Shown: positions 43,005-52,291 of the stretch, in pieces
How positions within the stretch are numbered: position 1 is the stretch's first letter
How the letters are laid out: each line of letters opens with the position of its first letter
Notes under the pieces: model-generated
What the model was told of the DNA's origin: nothing
The model's database searches: none
What the model saw: only the letters and a program-made list of their open reading frames with translations
Assembly: GCA_003508005.1 (NCBI GenBank)
Contig: DNUE01000033.1
Coordinates: 23,560 to 87,559, forward strand
Origin: Desulfobulbaceae bacterium
GTDB taxonomy: Bacteria; Desulfobacterota; Desulfobulbia; Desulfobulbales; Desulfobulbaceae
DNA: 64,000 nt
Direction of reading: 5' to 3'
Program-made: the position numbers and the translations under genes

Positions 43005-43307
43005 ATGGAATATAAAAAAGCAATACTGATCATCAGAAACAAAGATTACGCACTGGACGGCATGCGTTCGGCGCTGGGACTGGCCGTTGAAAATATGTAC
43101 GCTTACGCCCACCTCCTTGACACCCAAATCGACAAACTGGACGACAACAACTTGGATCGTCTGGAAATGCTCAGGGATATGGAAGGAGAGATTTATTCCA
43201 ATGTGAAGGCCAATCAGGAGACTAATGGCTTTGAGGCCATGTCCCTCGAGGAGCTGGGTGAAAAGCTCCGCGAAATGACTGTTGTCATTCCCTACGGCAT
43301 AATCTAG
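43005..43307 (+). CDS. Small DsrF/TusC-like protein
   Basis: A 100-residue protein, MEYKKAILIIRNKDYALDGMRSALGLAVENMYAYAHLLDTQ, with a strand-helix start similar to TusC/DsrF and a C-terminus MTVVIPYGII. It lacks any cysteine, as is possible for the TusC role. It is 12 bp after the dsrE-like gene. The assignment rests mainly on its place in the cluster and on the general fold. Confidence 0.6.
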   Translation: MEYKKAILIIRNKDYALDGMRSALGLAVENMYAYAHLLDTQIDKLDDNNLDRLEMLRDMEGEIYSNVKANQETNGFEAMSLEELGEKLREMTVVIPYGII

Positions 43308-43330
43308 TTTCTTCTCAAGGAGCGTTTAAA

Positions 43331-43504
43331 ATGAAAATACTGCATGTATATCGTTCAGAGCCCGATGCAAACACCAAGAAGCTGGTGGAAATCGTTTCCC
43401 GAGACAGGGAGGTTGACACCTTCAAACTCAATGTGGACAACCCTGACTATGCGCAACTGGTTGACAAGATAATGGAAGCTGACCAGACGATCAGTTGGTG
43501 GTAA
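43331..43504 (+). CDS. 57-residue DsrH/TusB-like protein
   Basis: Starting at ATG 43331 with AAGGAG upstream, the frame gives MKILHVYRSEPDANTKKLVE and ends ISWW. TusB/DsrH proteins start the same way (a short strand L-H-x-x-R-S) and end in tryptophan, but are about 90-100 residues. This one is short and has no cysteine. The terminator at 43538 follows directly, so it closes the cluster. Confidence 0.6.
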   Translation: MKILHVYRSEPDANTKKLVEIVSRDREVDTFKLNVDNPDYAQLVDKIMEADQTISWW

Positions 43505-43537
43505 TCTTTCTTTTTGTTCCTCAACCAAAGTTTCGCA

Positions 43538-43570
43538 AGGCCCCTGTTCTGCAGGGGCCTTTTTTTATTT
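43538..43570 (+). terminator. Terminator of the tusA-dsrE type cluster
   Basis: AGGCCCCTG pairs with CAGGGGCCT around loop TTCTG, followed by a T-tract. It overlaps the 3' end of the serine hydrolase gene on the other strand. Confidence 0.9.
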
Positions 43571-44683
43571 TTGCAGGGCCTCCAGCACCGTATTGTGCAA
43601 CAGGGGCCTGAATTGCTTGATCTGCTCATTTTTCCTGGAAGGATGGACCCTGTTGCTGAGCAGGACAACAACCAGATCCTGTTCAGGATCAATCCAGAAC
43701 GAGGTGCCGGTATAGCCAAGATGCCCCACGCTTGTGGCTGAAAAATAGATTCCGGCGCTTGATCCATGTGTTGCCGGGGTATCAAATCCCCGACACCAGG
43801 AGTGATTGGCATATTTTTTGGTCAATGCCAACTGCAGGAGCTTATTGCTGAAACCCTGATGCGTGGTTCTTCCCTTCCATTGGTGCAGGAGATGCTCCGT
43901 TAGAGCCATTACTCCGGATATGGTCCCGAACAGCCCAGCGTGACCAGCCACTCCATTCATCAGCCAGGCATGCTCGTCGTGCACCTCCCCCTGCAGAATT
44001 TTTTGCCGCCAGGGACAGAGTTCGGTTGCCGCAATGTTTATTTTTCTCTGTTCAGTTCGGTTCAAGGGCCTGAATTGAACACTTTCCTGGACCAGGAGGG
44101 GGGTGGCAACTTCGCGGTGAAAAAATTCATCAAGGGTTTTCCCTGATACCTTTTCTATCATCTCTCCAAGGAGAATAAACCCTATATCGCTATAAAGGCA
44201 TGACGTGCCGGGCGGGTAGGCAAGTTTTTCCCTCTGGAATAATTGAATAAGTTTCTCTTTATTTCCATTTTTAGAAACAGGAGCAAAGGATTGATATTCC
44301 TGTTTATAGGCGATCAGACCGGCTGAATGGGTCAGAAGCTGATCTATGCTGATCTGTTTGTATTCCAGGTGGATAGGAGAGGGTAAGATATCGAATATTC
44401 TTGTTTTCCAATCAATTTCCTTTTTCTCGAGCAGACAAAGAATGCTTAATGTGGTGCAGAAGGGTTTGGTAAGTGAAGCCAGATCAAAAAAGGTGTCCTT
44501 GTTGAGCGATTCTCCCGGTTCATCACCTCTGGTTTTACCCTGGTTAACTATCAACTTTTGTTCTCTGCCTTTCCGGTATTGATACACGCCCAGCGCGACC
44601 CCGGAAAAAACACCATTATTCACGCCATTTTTCAGTAATGGCTCAATGATATTTTCCAACCTGTCCATTCTCTGATTTTCCAT
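43565..44683 (-). CDS. Serine hydrolase of the beta-lactamase/class C esterase fold
   Basis: The 372-residue protein has the SxxK motif in LASLTKPFCT, a YSDIGFILLGEMI segment that supplies the Tyr motif (Y-x-D/N), and a C-terminal GYTGTSFWID in place of the KTG box (H-x-G type). No signal peptide is visible, so it is likely cytoplasmic, in contrast to secreted beta-lactamases. It may act on peptidoglycan fragments or small esters. ATG 44683 was kept; 44668 is an alternative. It is more AT-rich than its neighbours. Confidence 0.85.
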   Translation of the reverse strand: MENQRMDRLENIIEPLLKNGVNNGVFSGVALGVYQYRKGREQKLIVNQGKTRGDEPGESLNKDTFFDLASLTKPFCTTLSILCLLEKKEIDWKTRIFDILPSPIHLEYKQISIDQLLTHSAGLIAYKQEYQSFAPVSKNGNKEKLIQLFQREKLAYPPGTSCLYSDIGFILLGEMIEKVSGKTLDEFFHREVATPLLVQESVQFRPLNRTEQRKINIAATELCPWRQKILQGEVHDEHAWLMNGVAGHAGLFGTISGVMALTEHLLHQWKGRTTHQGFSNKLLQLALTKKYANHSWCRGFDTPATHGSSAGIYFSATSVGHLGYTGTSFWIDPEQDLVVVLLSNRVHPSRKNEQIKQFRPLLHNTVLEALQK

Positions 44684-44966
44684 GCGCTATTTTTTATTTA
44701 TTTCTTTGTATTTTCAAGAGTTTTCGGTTAAAGTGATACACTTTCTGTGATTTGTTCACATAACCCCGTGGACAGGTTGTTCAAGGGGCTGTTGAATACC
44801 TTGTGCATAACGTAATTTTCCTGTTTATCCAAAAATAAATAATATAGTTTTCATTCTTTATAAACATAAAAAAATTAATAAACTTAATAAGTTAATTAAT
44901 AAATTAACAAAATAACAGCGGTAAATACAACAACAATCTCTTTTATTCAAAAAGGAATGAATTGTT
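44684..44966. other. AT-rich region with DnaA-box matches upstream of dnaN, candidate origin
   Basis: This 283-bp region before dnaN is strongly AT-rich at its right end (about 44830-44930). It contains TTATGCACA on the minus strand (44802-44810), a full match to the TTATNCACA DnaA box, and TTATCCAAA on the plus strand (44825-44833), which differs from TTATCCACA at one base. Together with dnaN-gyrB-gyrA and nearby parAB-parS, it is a candidate oriC. dnaA is not visible. Confidence 0.4.
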
Positions 44967-46097
44967 ATGGCATTTCACTTCACCATTTCCCGTGACAATC
45001 TTCTCCGTGCCATCGGGGCACAACTCAACATTACCAGCAAGAAAGGAAATTTGGCTATTCTGGCCAATGTTCTCATGGAAGTTGAGCAAGATAACATCGT
45101 TTTTACCGGAACAGATCTCGAAATTGGGCTCAAGCAGACGGTAGCGGCTGAGGTTTTTGAAAAGGGCGTTCTTACCCTGCCGGCCAAAAAACTTTTTGAA
45201 CTGGCGAGGGAATCAGGATCTCCTTTTATCACCTTCCAAGAGAGGGAAAAAAACTGGGTTGATATACTTGCAGGCTCAAGTATGTACAAACTTGCAGGAA
45301 TGCAAAGTGTTGAATTTCCTCATTTTCCAGGGTATGAAGAAGAAAATATGGTGGAAATGCAGTCAGCGGTTATTTCTGAACTGATAGATAAGACTGTGTA
45401 TTCCATCGCCCAGGATAAGGAAAACATGTACAGCCTCAATGCGGCCCTTCTGCAAAAAGAAGAGCAAGCAGATAAGTTGCTGCTGAAATGTGTAACCTCG
45501 GATGGACACCGCCTGGCCATCATGAGCAAAGAGGTGGATAAGAAGGTAAATGAGCTGAAATTTAATCCTATCACCCTGATTCCCCGTCGGGGAGTGCAGG
45601 AAATACGTAAATTCTGCGAAGACAAGGATATTTTCCTTTTTGGTTTAGAAAAAAAACAGGCCGTTCTGAAGGGGGAGGATTCCCTTCTCATCGTTCGCCT
45701 GATGCAGGGTGAATTTCCTGATTTTCAGAGTATTCTCAATATCATCTCCCGGGAGAATGTAGTCATCATCGACAGGATGCGTTTTCTCGAGGCGCTGAAG
45801 CGAATAAACCTCTTCACCGAAGACCTGTTCAAAGCCATAAAGATAGAAATAACCGCCGGCCACATGGTACTCAGTTCGCAGAATGCCGATTTTGGCAGCG
45901 CTAAAGATGAATTTGATATTCATTATCATGGAGAACCTCTCTCTCTTGGCTTTAACTGCCGCTACTTCATCGAGACCCTGCAGGTCATGGAGGGAAATAC
46001 GGTGAAGGCCTATATCAGTTCCGATGAAAGTCCCTGCCTCATAGAATCCGAGGAAGACGAGGGTTTTGTCAGCATCATCATGCCGATGAAATTATGA
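44967..46097 (+). CDS. dnaN: DNA polymerase III beta subunit (sliding clamp)
   Basis: The 376-residue protein begins MAFHFTISRDNLLRAIGAQLNITSKKGNLAILANVL. It has the three-domain clamp architecture, including FEGREKNWV-like strand patterns, a SVEFPHFPGY loop, RLAIMSKEV and the late GFNCRYFIETLQ-MEGNTVKAYISSDESPCLI, ending with the conserved ...IMPMKL. It tethers polymerase to DNA. gyrB follows; recF, common between them, is absent. An AAGGA site precedes the ATG. Confidence 0.97.
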   Translation: MAFHFTISRDNLLRAIGAQLNITSKKGNLAILANVLMEVEQDNIVFTGTDLEIGLKQTVAAEVFEKGVLTLPAKKLFELARESGSPFITFQEREKNWVDILAGSSMYKLAGMQSVEFPHFPGYEEENMVEMQSAVISELIDKTVYSIAQDKENMYSLNAALLQKEEQADKLLLKCVTSDGHRLAIMSKEVDKKVNELKFNPITLIPRRGVQEIRKFCEDKDIFLFGLEKKQAVLKGEDSLLIVRLMQGEFPDFQSILNIISRENVVIIDRMRFLEALKRINLFTEDLFKAIKIEITAGHMVLSSQNADFGSAKDEFDIHYHGEPLSLGFNCRYFIETLQVMEGNTVKAYISSDESPCLIESEEDEGFVSIIMPMKL

Positions 46098-46256
46098 AAA
46101 GCCACAATAAATTGAAGCACTATCTCAAGGACGATGTGTTTTCAATTTAGGTAAAAGTTGAGCGGAGTAAGCGTGGAATCGTGTTTAGAACGTTCCTTTG
46201 CATTATAATAACTCTATAAAATAAAAGAATATTTATATTTACGAGACAATAAATCA

Positions 46257-48677
46257 ATGACCAACGAATACGAAGGAAAAAAAACAGATTACGACGCGGA
46301 GCAGATAAAGGTCCTCGACGGTCTGGAGGCGGTACGCAAACGCCCCTCCATGTATATAGGAAATACCGCAGAGGAGGGACTGCACCATCTTATCTACGAG
46401 GTGGTTGACAACTCCATTGACGAGGCCCTGGCAGGCCACTGCGACCGGATCCAGGTCACCATCCACCAGGATAATTCTGTATCAGTGGTTGATAACGGTC
46501 GCGGAATCCCGGTGGACATGCACCCCACAGAAAACATGTCGGCCCTTGAACTGGTGATGACCACCCTGCATGCCGGCGGCAAATTCGATCATTCAACCTA
46601 TAAGGTATCCGGAGGTCTGCACGGAGTCGGCGTCTCTGTGGTCAACGCCCTCAGCGAGGTGGCAACAGCCATAGTAAGCCGCAACGGCAAAGTCTACCGG
46701 CAGAGCTATGCCTTTGGCCAGCGAACCTCAGACCTTGAAGTAATAGGGGAAAGCGACAGGACCGGGACCACGGTCACCTTCAAGCCCGATTCGACCATCT
46801 TTACCGAAACCACGGTTTTTAATTATGAAATCGTGAAAAACCGGCTGCGTGAGCTAGCTTTTCTCAACGCCCGGGTCCGCATTTCTCTCAAGGATGAGCG
46901 CAGCGGCGAGGAGGATAAATTCAAATATGAAGGCGGCATTACCTCTTATGTGGAGTACCTGAACCGCAACCGTACCCCGATCCACCCGGACCCCATCTAT
47001 ATCACCGGCGAAAAGGAAGATGTCCAGGTGGATGTCTGTTTTCAGTACTATGACGGCTATACGGAACGGCTATTTTCCTTTGTCAACAACATCAACACCC
47101 GTGAGGGCGGCACCCACGTGATCGGCTTCAAGGCGGCCCTGACCAAGTGCATCAACCGCTACGCCAGCGATGACGTGGTTCCGAAGAATCTCAAGGAGAA
47201 GATGGGTGGCGACGATGTCCGGGAAGGGTTGACCTGCGTGGTCTCTGTCAGAGTGCCAAATCCGCAGTTTGAAGGGCAGACAAAAACCAAGCTCGGCAAC
47301 AGCGAGGTCAAGTCCATTGTCGAGACCCTCTGCAACGAAAAACTGGGCATCTATCTCGAGCAGAACCCCCAGGTGGCCAAGCGGATACTTACCAAGGCGG
47401 TGGAGGCGGCACGGGCTCGGGAGGCCGCCAGAAAGGCCCGGGAGTTGTCCCGGCAGAAAGGCGGGTTGTCCGTACTGATGGCCGGCAAGTTGGCCGAGTG
47501 CCAGAGCAAGGTCCCTTCCGAGCGTGAGATCTTCATCGTCGAGGGTGATTCGGCCGGCGGCAGCGCCAAGCAGGGCCGTGATCGCAGCATCCAGGCCATC
47601 CTTCCTCTGCGCGGCAAGATCATGAACGTGGAAAAGGCCCGCTTTGACAAGATCCTCTCCAGTGAGGAGATCAAGCACCTGATCGCCGCCCTTGGCACCG
47701 GCATCGGCAGGGAGGAGTTTGATCTGGAAAAACTCCGCTATCACAAGATCATCATCATGACCGACGCCGATGTGGACGGGGCACATATCCGCACCCTGCT
47801 GCTCACCTTCTTTTACCGGCAGATGCTGCCCCTGGTGGAAAAGGGGCATGTGTACATCGGCCAGGCACCGCTCTACCGGCTGGGCAAGGGGAAGAAGGAG
47901 CAGTACTTCCTCGACGACGAGGCCCTGAACGACTACCTCTACAGCCAGGCTAGCCAGATGCTTAAGATCAAAGGCGCCACCGGAGATGAGATCGTCGAGC
48001 AGGAGATGGTCGCTGTCCTCAAGAAGCTCTCTTATCTTGAACGGATCTGTGCGCATCTTGAACGGATGAACATCGTCGAGCAGATGACCCTGTTTCTCCT
48101 GGACAACGGGGTGGTTTCCGCCGACCAGTTCCAGGACAGGGAGTTTCTGAAAAAACTGATCTCCGTGCTGGAACCCCTGGGGCCGGTCATCGGCAATATC
48201 CGCTCCTGCCGTTGGCGTCCCGCCTGTTACGAGGTAGACGTAGCCTTCCGCGGCCACGCGCACGTGATGACTACCCTTGGCCCCAATATTCCGCTGATCC
48301 CGGAGTACCGCCAGGCCATCGAAGTATATGCTGACATCAGAGAATACCTGCAGGGCGGCTTCACCCTTACCCGGCTCACCACCGGCGGCCAGGAAAAAGA
48401 CATCAGTGTGGCCAACTGGCACGATCTGATCAGGATTGTGCGGGAGGAGACCTTCAAGGGCAGCAATCTGCAGCGCTACAAGGGTCTGGGTGAGATGAAC
48501 CCGGAACAGCTCTGGGAGACCACCATGAACCCAGTCCAGCGGACCCTGGTGCAGGTCAGTATTGACGACGCCGAGGCCGCCGACGAGATGTTCACCACCC
48601 TGATGGGTGACAAAGTCGAACCGCGGCGGGATTTTATCCAGAACCATGCCCTGGAAGTATCCGAACTTGATATCTGA
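46257..48677 (+). CDS. gyrB: DNA gyrase subunit B
   Basis: The 806-residue protein has the GHKL ATPase motifs VLDGLEAVRKRPSMYIG, EVVDNSIDEA, VDNGRGIPVDMHP, GGKFDHSTYKVSGGLHGVGVSVVNAL. The TOPRIM domain has REIFIVEGDSAGGSAKQGRD and MTDADVDGAHIRTLLLTFF, and the C-terminal RYKGLGEMNPEQLWETTMNP follows. It supplies ATP hydrolysis for negative supercoiling. TATAAT at about 46207-46212 could be its -10 element. Confidence 0.98.
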   Translation: MTNEYEGKKTDYDAEQIKVLDGLEAVRKRPSMYIGNTAEEGLHHLIYEVVDNSIDEALAGHCDRIQVTIHQDNSVSVVDNGRGIPVDMHPTENMSALELVMTTLHAGGKFDHSTYKVSGGLHGVGVSVVNALSEVATAIVSRNGKVYRQSYAFGQRTSDLEVIGESDRTGTTVTFKPDSTIFTETTVFNYEIVKNRLRELAFLNARVRISLKDERSGEEDKFKYEGGITSYVEYLNRNRTPIHPDPIYITGEKEDVQVDVCFQYYDGYTERLFSFVNNINTREGGTHVIGFKAALTKCINRYASDDVVPKNLKEKMGGDDVREGLTCVVSVRVPNPQFEGQTKTKLGNSEVKSIVETLCNEKLGIYLEQNPQVAKRILTKAVEAARAREAARKARELSRQKGGLSVLMAGKLAECQSKVPSEREIFIVEGDSAGGSAKQGRDRSIQAILPLRGKIMNVEKARFDKILSSEEIKHLIAALGTGIGREEFDLEKLRYHKIIIMTDADVDGAHIRTLLLTFFYRQMLPLVEKGHVYIGQAPLYRLGKGKKEQYFLDDEALNDYLYSQASQMLKIKGATGDEIVEQEMVAVLKKLSYLERICAHLERMNIVEQMTLFLLDNGVVSADQFQDREFLKKLISVLEPLGPVIGNIRSCRWRPACYEVDVAFRGHAHVMTTLGPNIPLIPEYRQAIEVYADIREYLQGGFTLTRLTTGGQEKDISVANWHDLIRIVREETFKGSNLQRYKGLGEMNPEQLWETTMNPVQRTLVQVSIDDAEAADEMFTTLMGDKVEPRRDFIQNHALEVSELDI

Positions 48678-48705
48678 TTTTCCGTTATCGCTATAACCGA
48701 AAAAA

Positions 48706-48736
48706 CCCAAGGGCCAGGGAAGCCTGGTTCCTTGGG
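48706..48736 (+). promoter_or_regulatory. Hairpin between gyrB and gyrA
   Basis: CCCAAGG pairs with CCTTGGG and, inside, CCAGG with CCTGG around GAAG. It lies directly before the gyrA ribosome site, so it may modulate gyrA translation or stabilise the transcript. Confidence 0.55.
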
Positions 48737-48756
48737 CATTGAACAGGACTATCCCC

Positions 48757-51246
48757 ATGACTGAACTTTCTGAAATAACCGGTAAACAGGGACCCACTGT
48801 TTCCATTGAAAAAGAACTGCGCAAATCCTACCTGGATTACGCCATGTCGGTCATCGTCGGCCGGGCCCTGCCTGATGTCCGCGACGGCCTGAAGCCGGTG
48901 CACCGCCGGACCCTCTTTGCCATGCGCGAGCTGGGTACCACCTACAACCGTCCCTATGTCAAATCGGCCAGGATCGTCGGCGACGTGATCGGTAAATACC
49001 ATCCGCACGGCGACACCGCCGCCTATGATACCCTGGTGCGCATGGCGCAGGATTTCAACCTGCGCTATCCCCTGGTGGATGGCCAGGGAAACTTCGGCTC
49101 ACTGGATGGCGACTCTGCGGCAGCCATGCGCTATACCGAGGCGAGAATGACCAGGCTCGTCCAGGAACTGGTGGCCGACCTGGAAAAGGAGACCGTGGAT
49201 TTTGTCCCCAACTATGACAACTCCCTGGCCGAGCCGACTGTCCTGCCCGCCAAGGTCCCCAACCTGCTCATCAACGGTTCCGCCGGCATCGCGGTGGGTA
49301 TGGCCACCAATATCCCCCCCCACAACCTCACCGAGGTGATGAACGGCCTGATCGCCCTGGTGGAAGACCCCAACATCACCGTGCACCAGCTGATGGAGAT
49401 CATCACCGGCCCGGACTTTCCCACCGGCGGCTTTATCTGCGGCCGGGCTGGGATCCGGGAGGCCTTCGAGACCGGCCGCGGAGTGGTGATCATGCGTTCG
49501 CGCACCCATTTCGAACAGCGCAAGGGCGGGGGCGAATCGATCATCATCACCGAGATCCCCTACCAGCAGAATAAGGCCTCCCTGGTGGAGAAGATCGCCC
49601 TGCTGGTCAAGGAAAAAAGGGTTACTTCCATTGCCGAGGTCCGGGACGAATCTGACCGGCACGGCCTGCGCATCGTGCTTGAGCTGAAAAAGGACGAGAT
49701 CCCGGACATCACCCTGAACCAGCTGTTCAAGATGACCCCGCTGCAGAAATCGTTTGGCATCATCATGCTCTGCATCGTCAACGGCAGGCCGGAGGTCCTG
49801 AACCTCAAGCAGATGCTCGAGCATTTCATCGTGCACCGCAAGATCGTGATCTATCGGCGCACCGCCTTTGAGCTGCGCAAGGCCGAGGAAAAAGCCCACC
49901 TGCTGGAGGGCCTCAAGATCGCCATCTCCAACCTGGACGAGGTAGTGGAGCTGATCAAGTCCTCGGCCAACCCGGCTGAGGCCAGGGTCGGCCTGATGGC
50001 GCGGTTCAACCTTTCCGAGATCCAGGCGCAGACGGTGCTTGATATGCGTCTTCAGCGCTTGACCGGCCTTGAGCGCGACAAGATTGTCAGCGAGTACAAC
50101 GAAACCATGGAGCGCATCGCCTGGTACAACAAGGTCTTAAACGATGACGCACTGGTGATGCAGATCATCCGCGAGGAGTTTGAGCAGGTGCGCACCGATT
50201 ACGGCGACATGCGGCGCGCGGAGATCATCGATGCCCCTGACGAGATTCTGCCCGAGGACATGATCAACCCTGAGGAGATGGTGATCACCGTCTCCCACAC
50301 CGGCTACATCAAGCGCAACCCAATCACCCTGTACCGTTCCCAGCGCAGGGGCGGCAAGGGGGTCAAGGGAATGACCACCATCGAGGAGGACTTTGTCACC
50401 AGCCTCTATACTGCCTCCACCCTGGACACCTTCCTCTTTTTCACCAATCGCGGCCGGGTCTTCTGGCGCAAGGTCTATGAGCTGCCGCTGGCCAGCAGGA
50501 CCGCGAGGGGCAAGGCCATAGTCAACCTTCTGGAACTGGCCGAGGGAGAGAAGATGGCGGCGATCCTGCCGGTTTCAGGCCTTGCCCAGGCTGACGAGTC
50601 GCTGACCGTACTGACGGTCACCAAGAAGGGGAGGGTGAAAAAAACCAGCATCGCCGAGTACAAGCGGCCGATGCGCAAGGGCAAGTATGGTCTGACCATC
50701 CGCGAGGACGATGAAATCCTCTCGGCCCGCATTTCTTCCGGCGATGACCATATCTTTCTGGTCACCAAAAATGGCAAATCCATCCACTTTCACGAGTCTG
50801 ATGTCCGGACCATGGGCCGCCTTGCGGCTGGGGTCAAGGGGATCAACCTGGCCGATGATGACGAGGTGGTCGGCGTGGTGGTACTGACCAGCGAAGATTC
50901 TATCCTTACGGTCACGGAAAACGGCTACGGCAAACGGACCGCGGTGGATGAGTACCGGGTGCAAAGCCGCGGCGGCGTGGGTGTCTTCACCATCAATACC
51001 AGCGAGCGCAACGGCAAGGTGGTGGGCGCCCTGCAGGTTAAGGACGACGACCAGGTGATGCTGATCGCCAACAGCGGCAAGGTGATCCGTATGCCCATGG
51101 ATTCAGTGCGGATCATCGGCCGCCACACCCAGGGCGTCCGGCTGATCAATCTGGAGGAGGGAGAGAAGGTTGTCGACCTGTCCATGCTGGCCAGGGAGAC
51201 CGAGGTGGACGGGGAAGGGGAGGTGTCTGTTGACGACGCTTCCTGA
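48757..51246 (+). CDS. gyrA: DNA gyrase subunit A
   Basis: The 829-residue protein starts from ATG 48757 with an AGGA site. Visible are the QRDR region PHGDTAAYDTLVRMAQDFNLRYPLVDGQGNFGSLDG, the catalytic tyrosine in AMRYTEARM, and a C-terminal beta-pinwheel. The gyrase box is present as QRRGGKGVKG, supporting gyrase rather than topoisomerase IV. The residues at the classic quinolone positions are PHGDTAAYD, with Thr where E. coli has Ser83. gpsA overlaps its end. Confidence 0.98.
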   Translation: MTELSEITGKQGPTVSIEKELRKSYLDYAMSVIVGRALPDVRDGLKPVHRRTLFAMRELGTTYNRPYVKSARIVGDVIGKYHPHGDTAAYDTLVRMAQDFNLRYPLVDGQGNFGSLDGDSAAAMRYTEARMTRLVQELVADLEKETVDFVPNYDNSLAEPTVLPAKVPNLLINGSAGIAVGMATNIPPHNLTEVMNGLIALVEDPNITVHQLMEIITGPDFPTGGFICGRAGIREAFETGRGVVIMRSRTHFEQRKGGGESIIITEIPYQQNKASLVEKIALLVKEKRVTSIAEVRDESDRHGLRIVLELKKDEIPDITLNQLFKMTPLQKSFGIIMLCIVNGRPEVLNLKQMLEHFIVHRKIVIYRRTAFELRKAEEKAHLLEGLKIAISNLDEVVELIKSSANPAEARVGLMARFNLSEIQAQTVLDMRLQRLTGLERDKIVSEYNETMERIAWYNKVLNDDALVMQIIREEFEQVRTDYGDMRRAEIIDAPDEILPEDMINPEEMVITVSHTGYIKRNPITLYRSQRRGGKGVKGMTTIEEDFVTSLYTASTLDTFLFFTNRGRVFWRKVYELPLASRTARGKAIVNLLELAEGEKMAAILPVSGLAQADESLTVLTVTKKGRVKKTSIAEYKRPMRKGKYGLTIREDDEILSARISSGDDHIFLVTKNGKSIHFHESDVRTMGRLAAGVKGINLADDDEVVGVVVLTSEDSILTVTENGYGKRTAVDEYRVQSRGGVGVFTINTSERNGKVVGALQVKDDDQVMLIANSGKVIRMPMDSVRIIGRHTQGVRLINLEEGEKVVDLSMLARETEVDGEGEVSVDDAS

Positions 51247-52273
51247 AATCGGCCGGACCGCAGTCATCGGGGCCGGCAGCTGGGGCACGGCCCTGGCCAA
51301 GCTTTTGGGCGATAAGGGGGAACGGGTATCCCTCTGGGGCCGGGATGCAGCGCATATTGCGCAACTCAGAGAGGAGCGGGAAAACAGAAAATACCTGCCT
51401 GGCGCGCACCTGCCCCCAAGCGTGGAGCCGGAGACCGATTTGGCCATCGCGGTGCGCCATGCCCAGTGCGTGGTCATGGTCGTTCCCTCCCACGGGTTCC
51501 GCGAGATATTTGCCCGGCTGCTGAATAAACTGGAGACCCATGCCCTTGTGGTCTCTGCGGTTAAGGGTATTGAGACCGCTACCCTGCAGACCATGACCCA
51601 GGTCATGGCAGACACCCTGCGCAGCAGAGAGTTCCCTCGTCCTGTGCATCTGGGCGTGCTCAGCGGGCCGAGTTTTGCCGCCGAAGTCGCCAGGAACCAG
51701 CCTACCGCGGTGACGGTTGCCTTTGTGGATAAAGAGGCGGCGGCCGCTGTGCAGCAGCTGTTTTCCACCCCCTATTTTCGCTGCTACAGCAGTTCCGATG
51801 TTATCGGGCTTGAGGTGAGCGCGGCGATGAAGAACGTAATCGCCATTGCCGCTGGCATCTGCGACGGGCTCGGCTTCGGCCTGAACACCAGGGCGGCCCT
51901 CATTACCAGGGGACTGGCGGAGATCACCCGCCTGGGAGTCCAACTCGGGGCCCATCCTCTCACCTTTGCCGGTCTCGGCGGTCTTGGGGACCTGGTCCTG
52001 ACCTGCACGGGTGATCTGAGCCGAAACCGGACAGTGGGCTTGAAACTCGGCCAGGGCAAGACCCTGGAGCAGGCCCTCGCAGAAATGACCATGGTGGCGG
52101 AGGGGGTGAAAACGACCAAATCCTGCTATAACCTGGCCCACAGGCACGGGGTGGAGATGCCGATTCTGGAGCAGACCTACCAGGTCCTCTACGAGCACAA
52201 GGACTGCCGCCTGGCGGTCCAGGAGCTGTTTCAGCGCAGCCTCAAGGAAGAACTGCCGGTACAGGAGGGGTGA
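51230..52273 (+). CDS. gpsA: NAD(P)-dependent glycerol-3-phosphate dehydrogenase
   Basis: The 347-residue protein makes sn-glycerol-3-phosphate for phospholipids. Motifs: AVIGAGSWGTALAKLLGDKG (NAD binding), VVMVVPSHGFREI, HLGVLSGPSFAAEVARNQPT, LEVSAAMKNVIAIAAGICDGLGFG and TFAGLGGLGDLVLTCTGDLSRNRTVG. The start is the unusual TTG at 51230, with GGGGAGG 6 bases upstream inside the gyrA end, so the two genes overlap by 17 bp. Upstream in-frame codons lack a ribosome site. Confidence 0.95.
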   Translation: MTTLPEIGRTAVIGAGSWGTALAKLLGDKGERVSLWGRDAAHIAQLREERENRKYLPGAHLPPSVEPETDLAIAVRHAQCVVMVVPSHGFREIFARLLNKLETHALVVSAVKGIETATLQTMTQVMADTLRSREFPRPVHLGVLSGPSFAAEVARNQPTAVTVAFVDKEAAAAVQQLFSTPYFRCYSSSDVIGLEVSAAMKNVIAIAAGICDGLGFGLNTRAALITRGLAEITRLGVQLGAHPLTFAGLGGLGDLVLTCTGDLSRNRTVGLKLGQGKTLEQALAEMTMVAEGVKTTKSCYNLAHRHGVEMPILEQTYQVLYEHKDCRLAVQELFQRSLKEELPVQEG

Positions 52274-52291
52274 AGGGGGGCCCTCCGCGAA

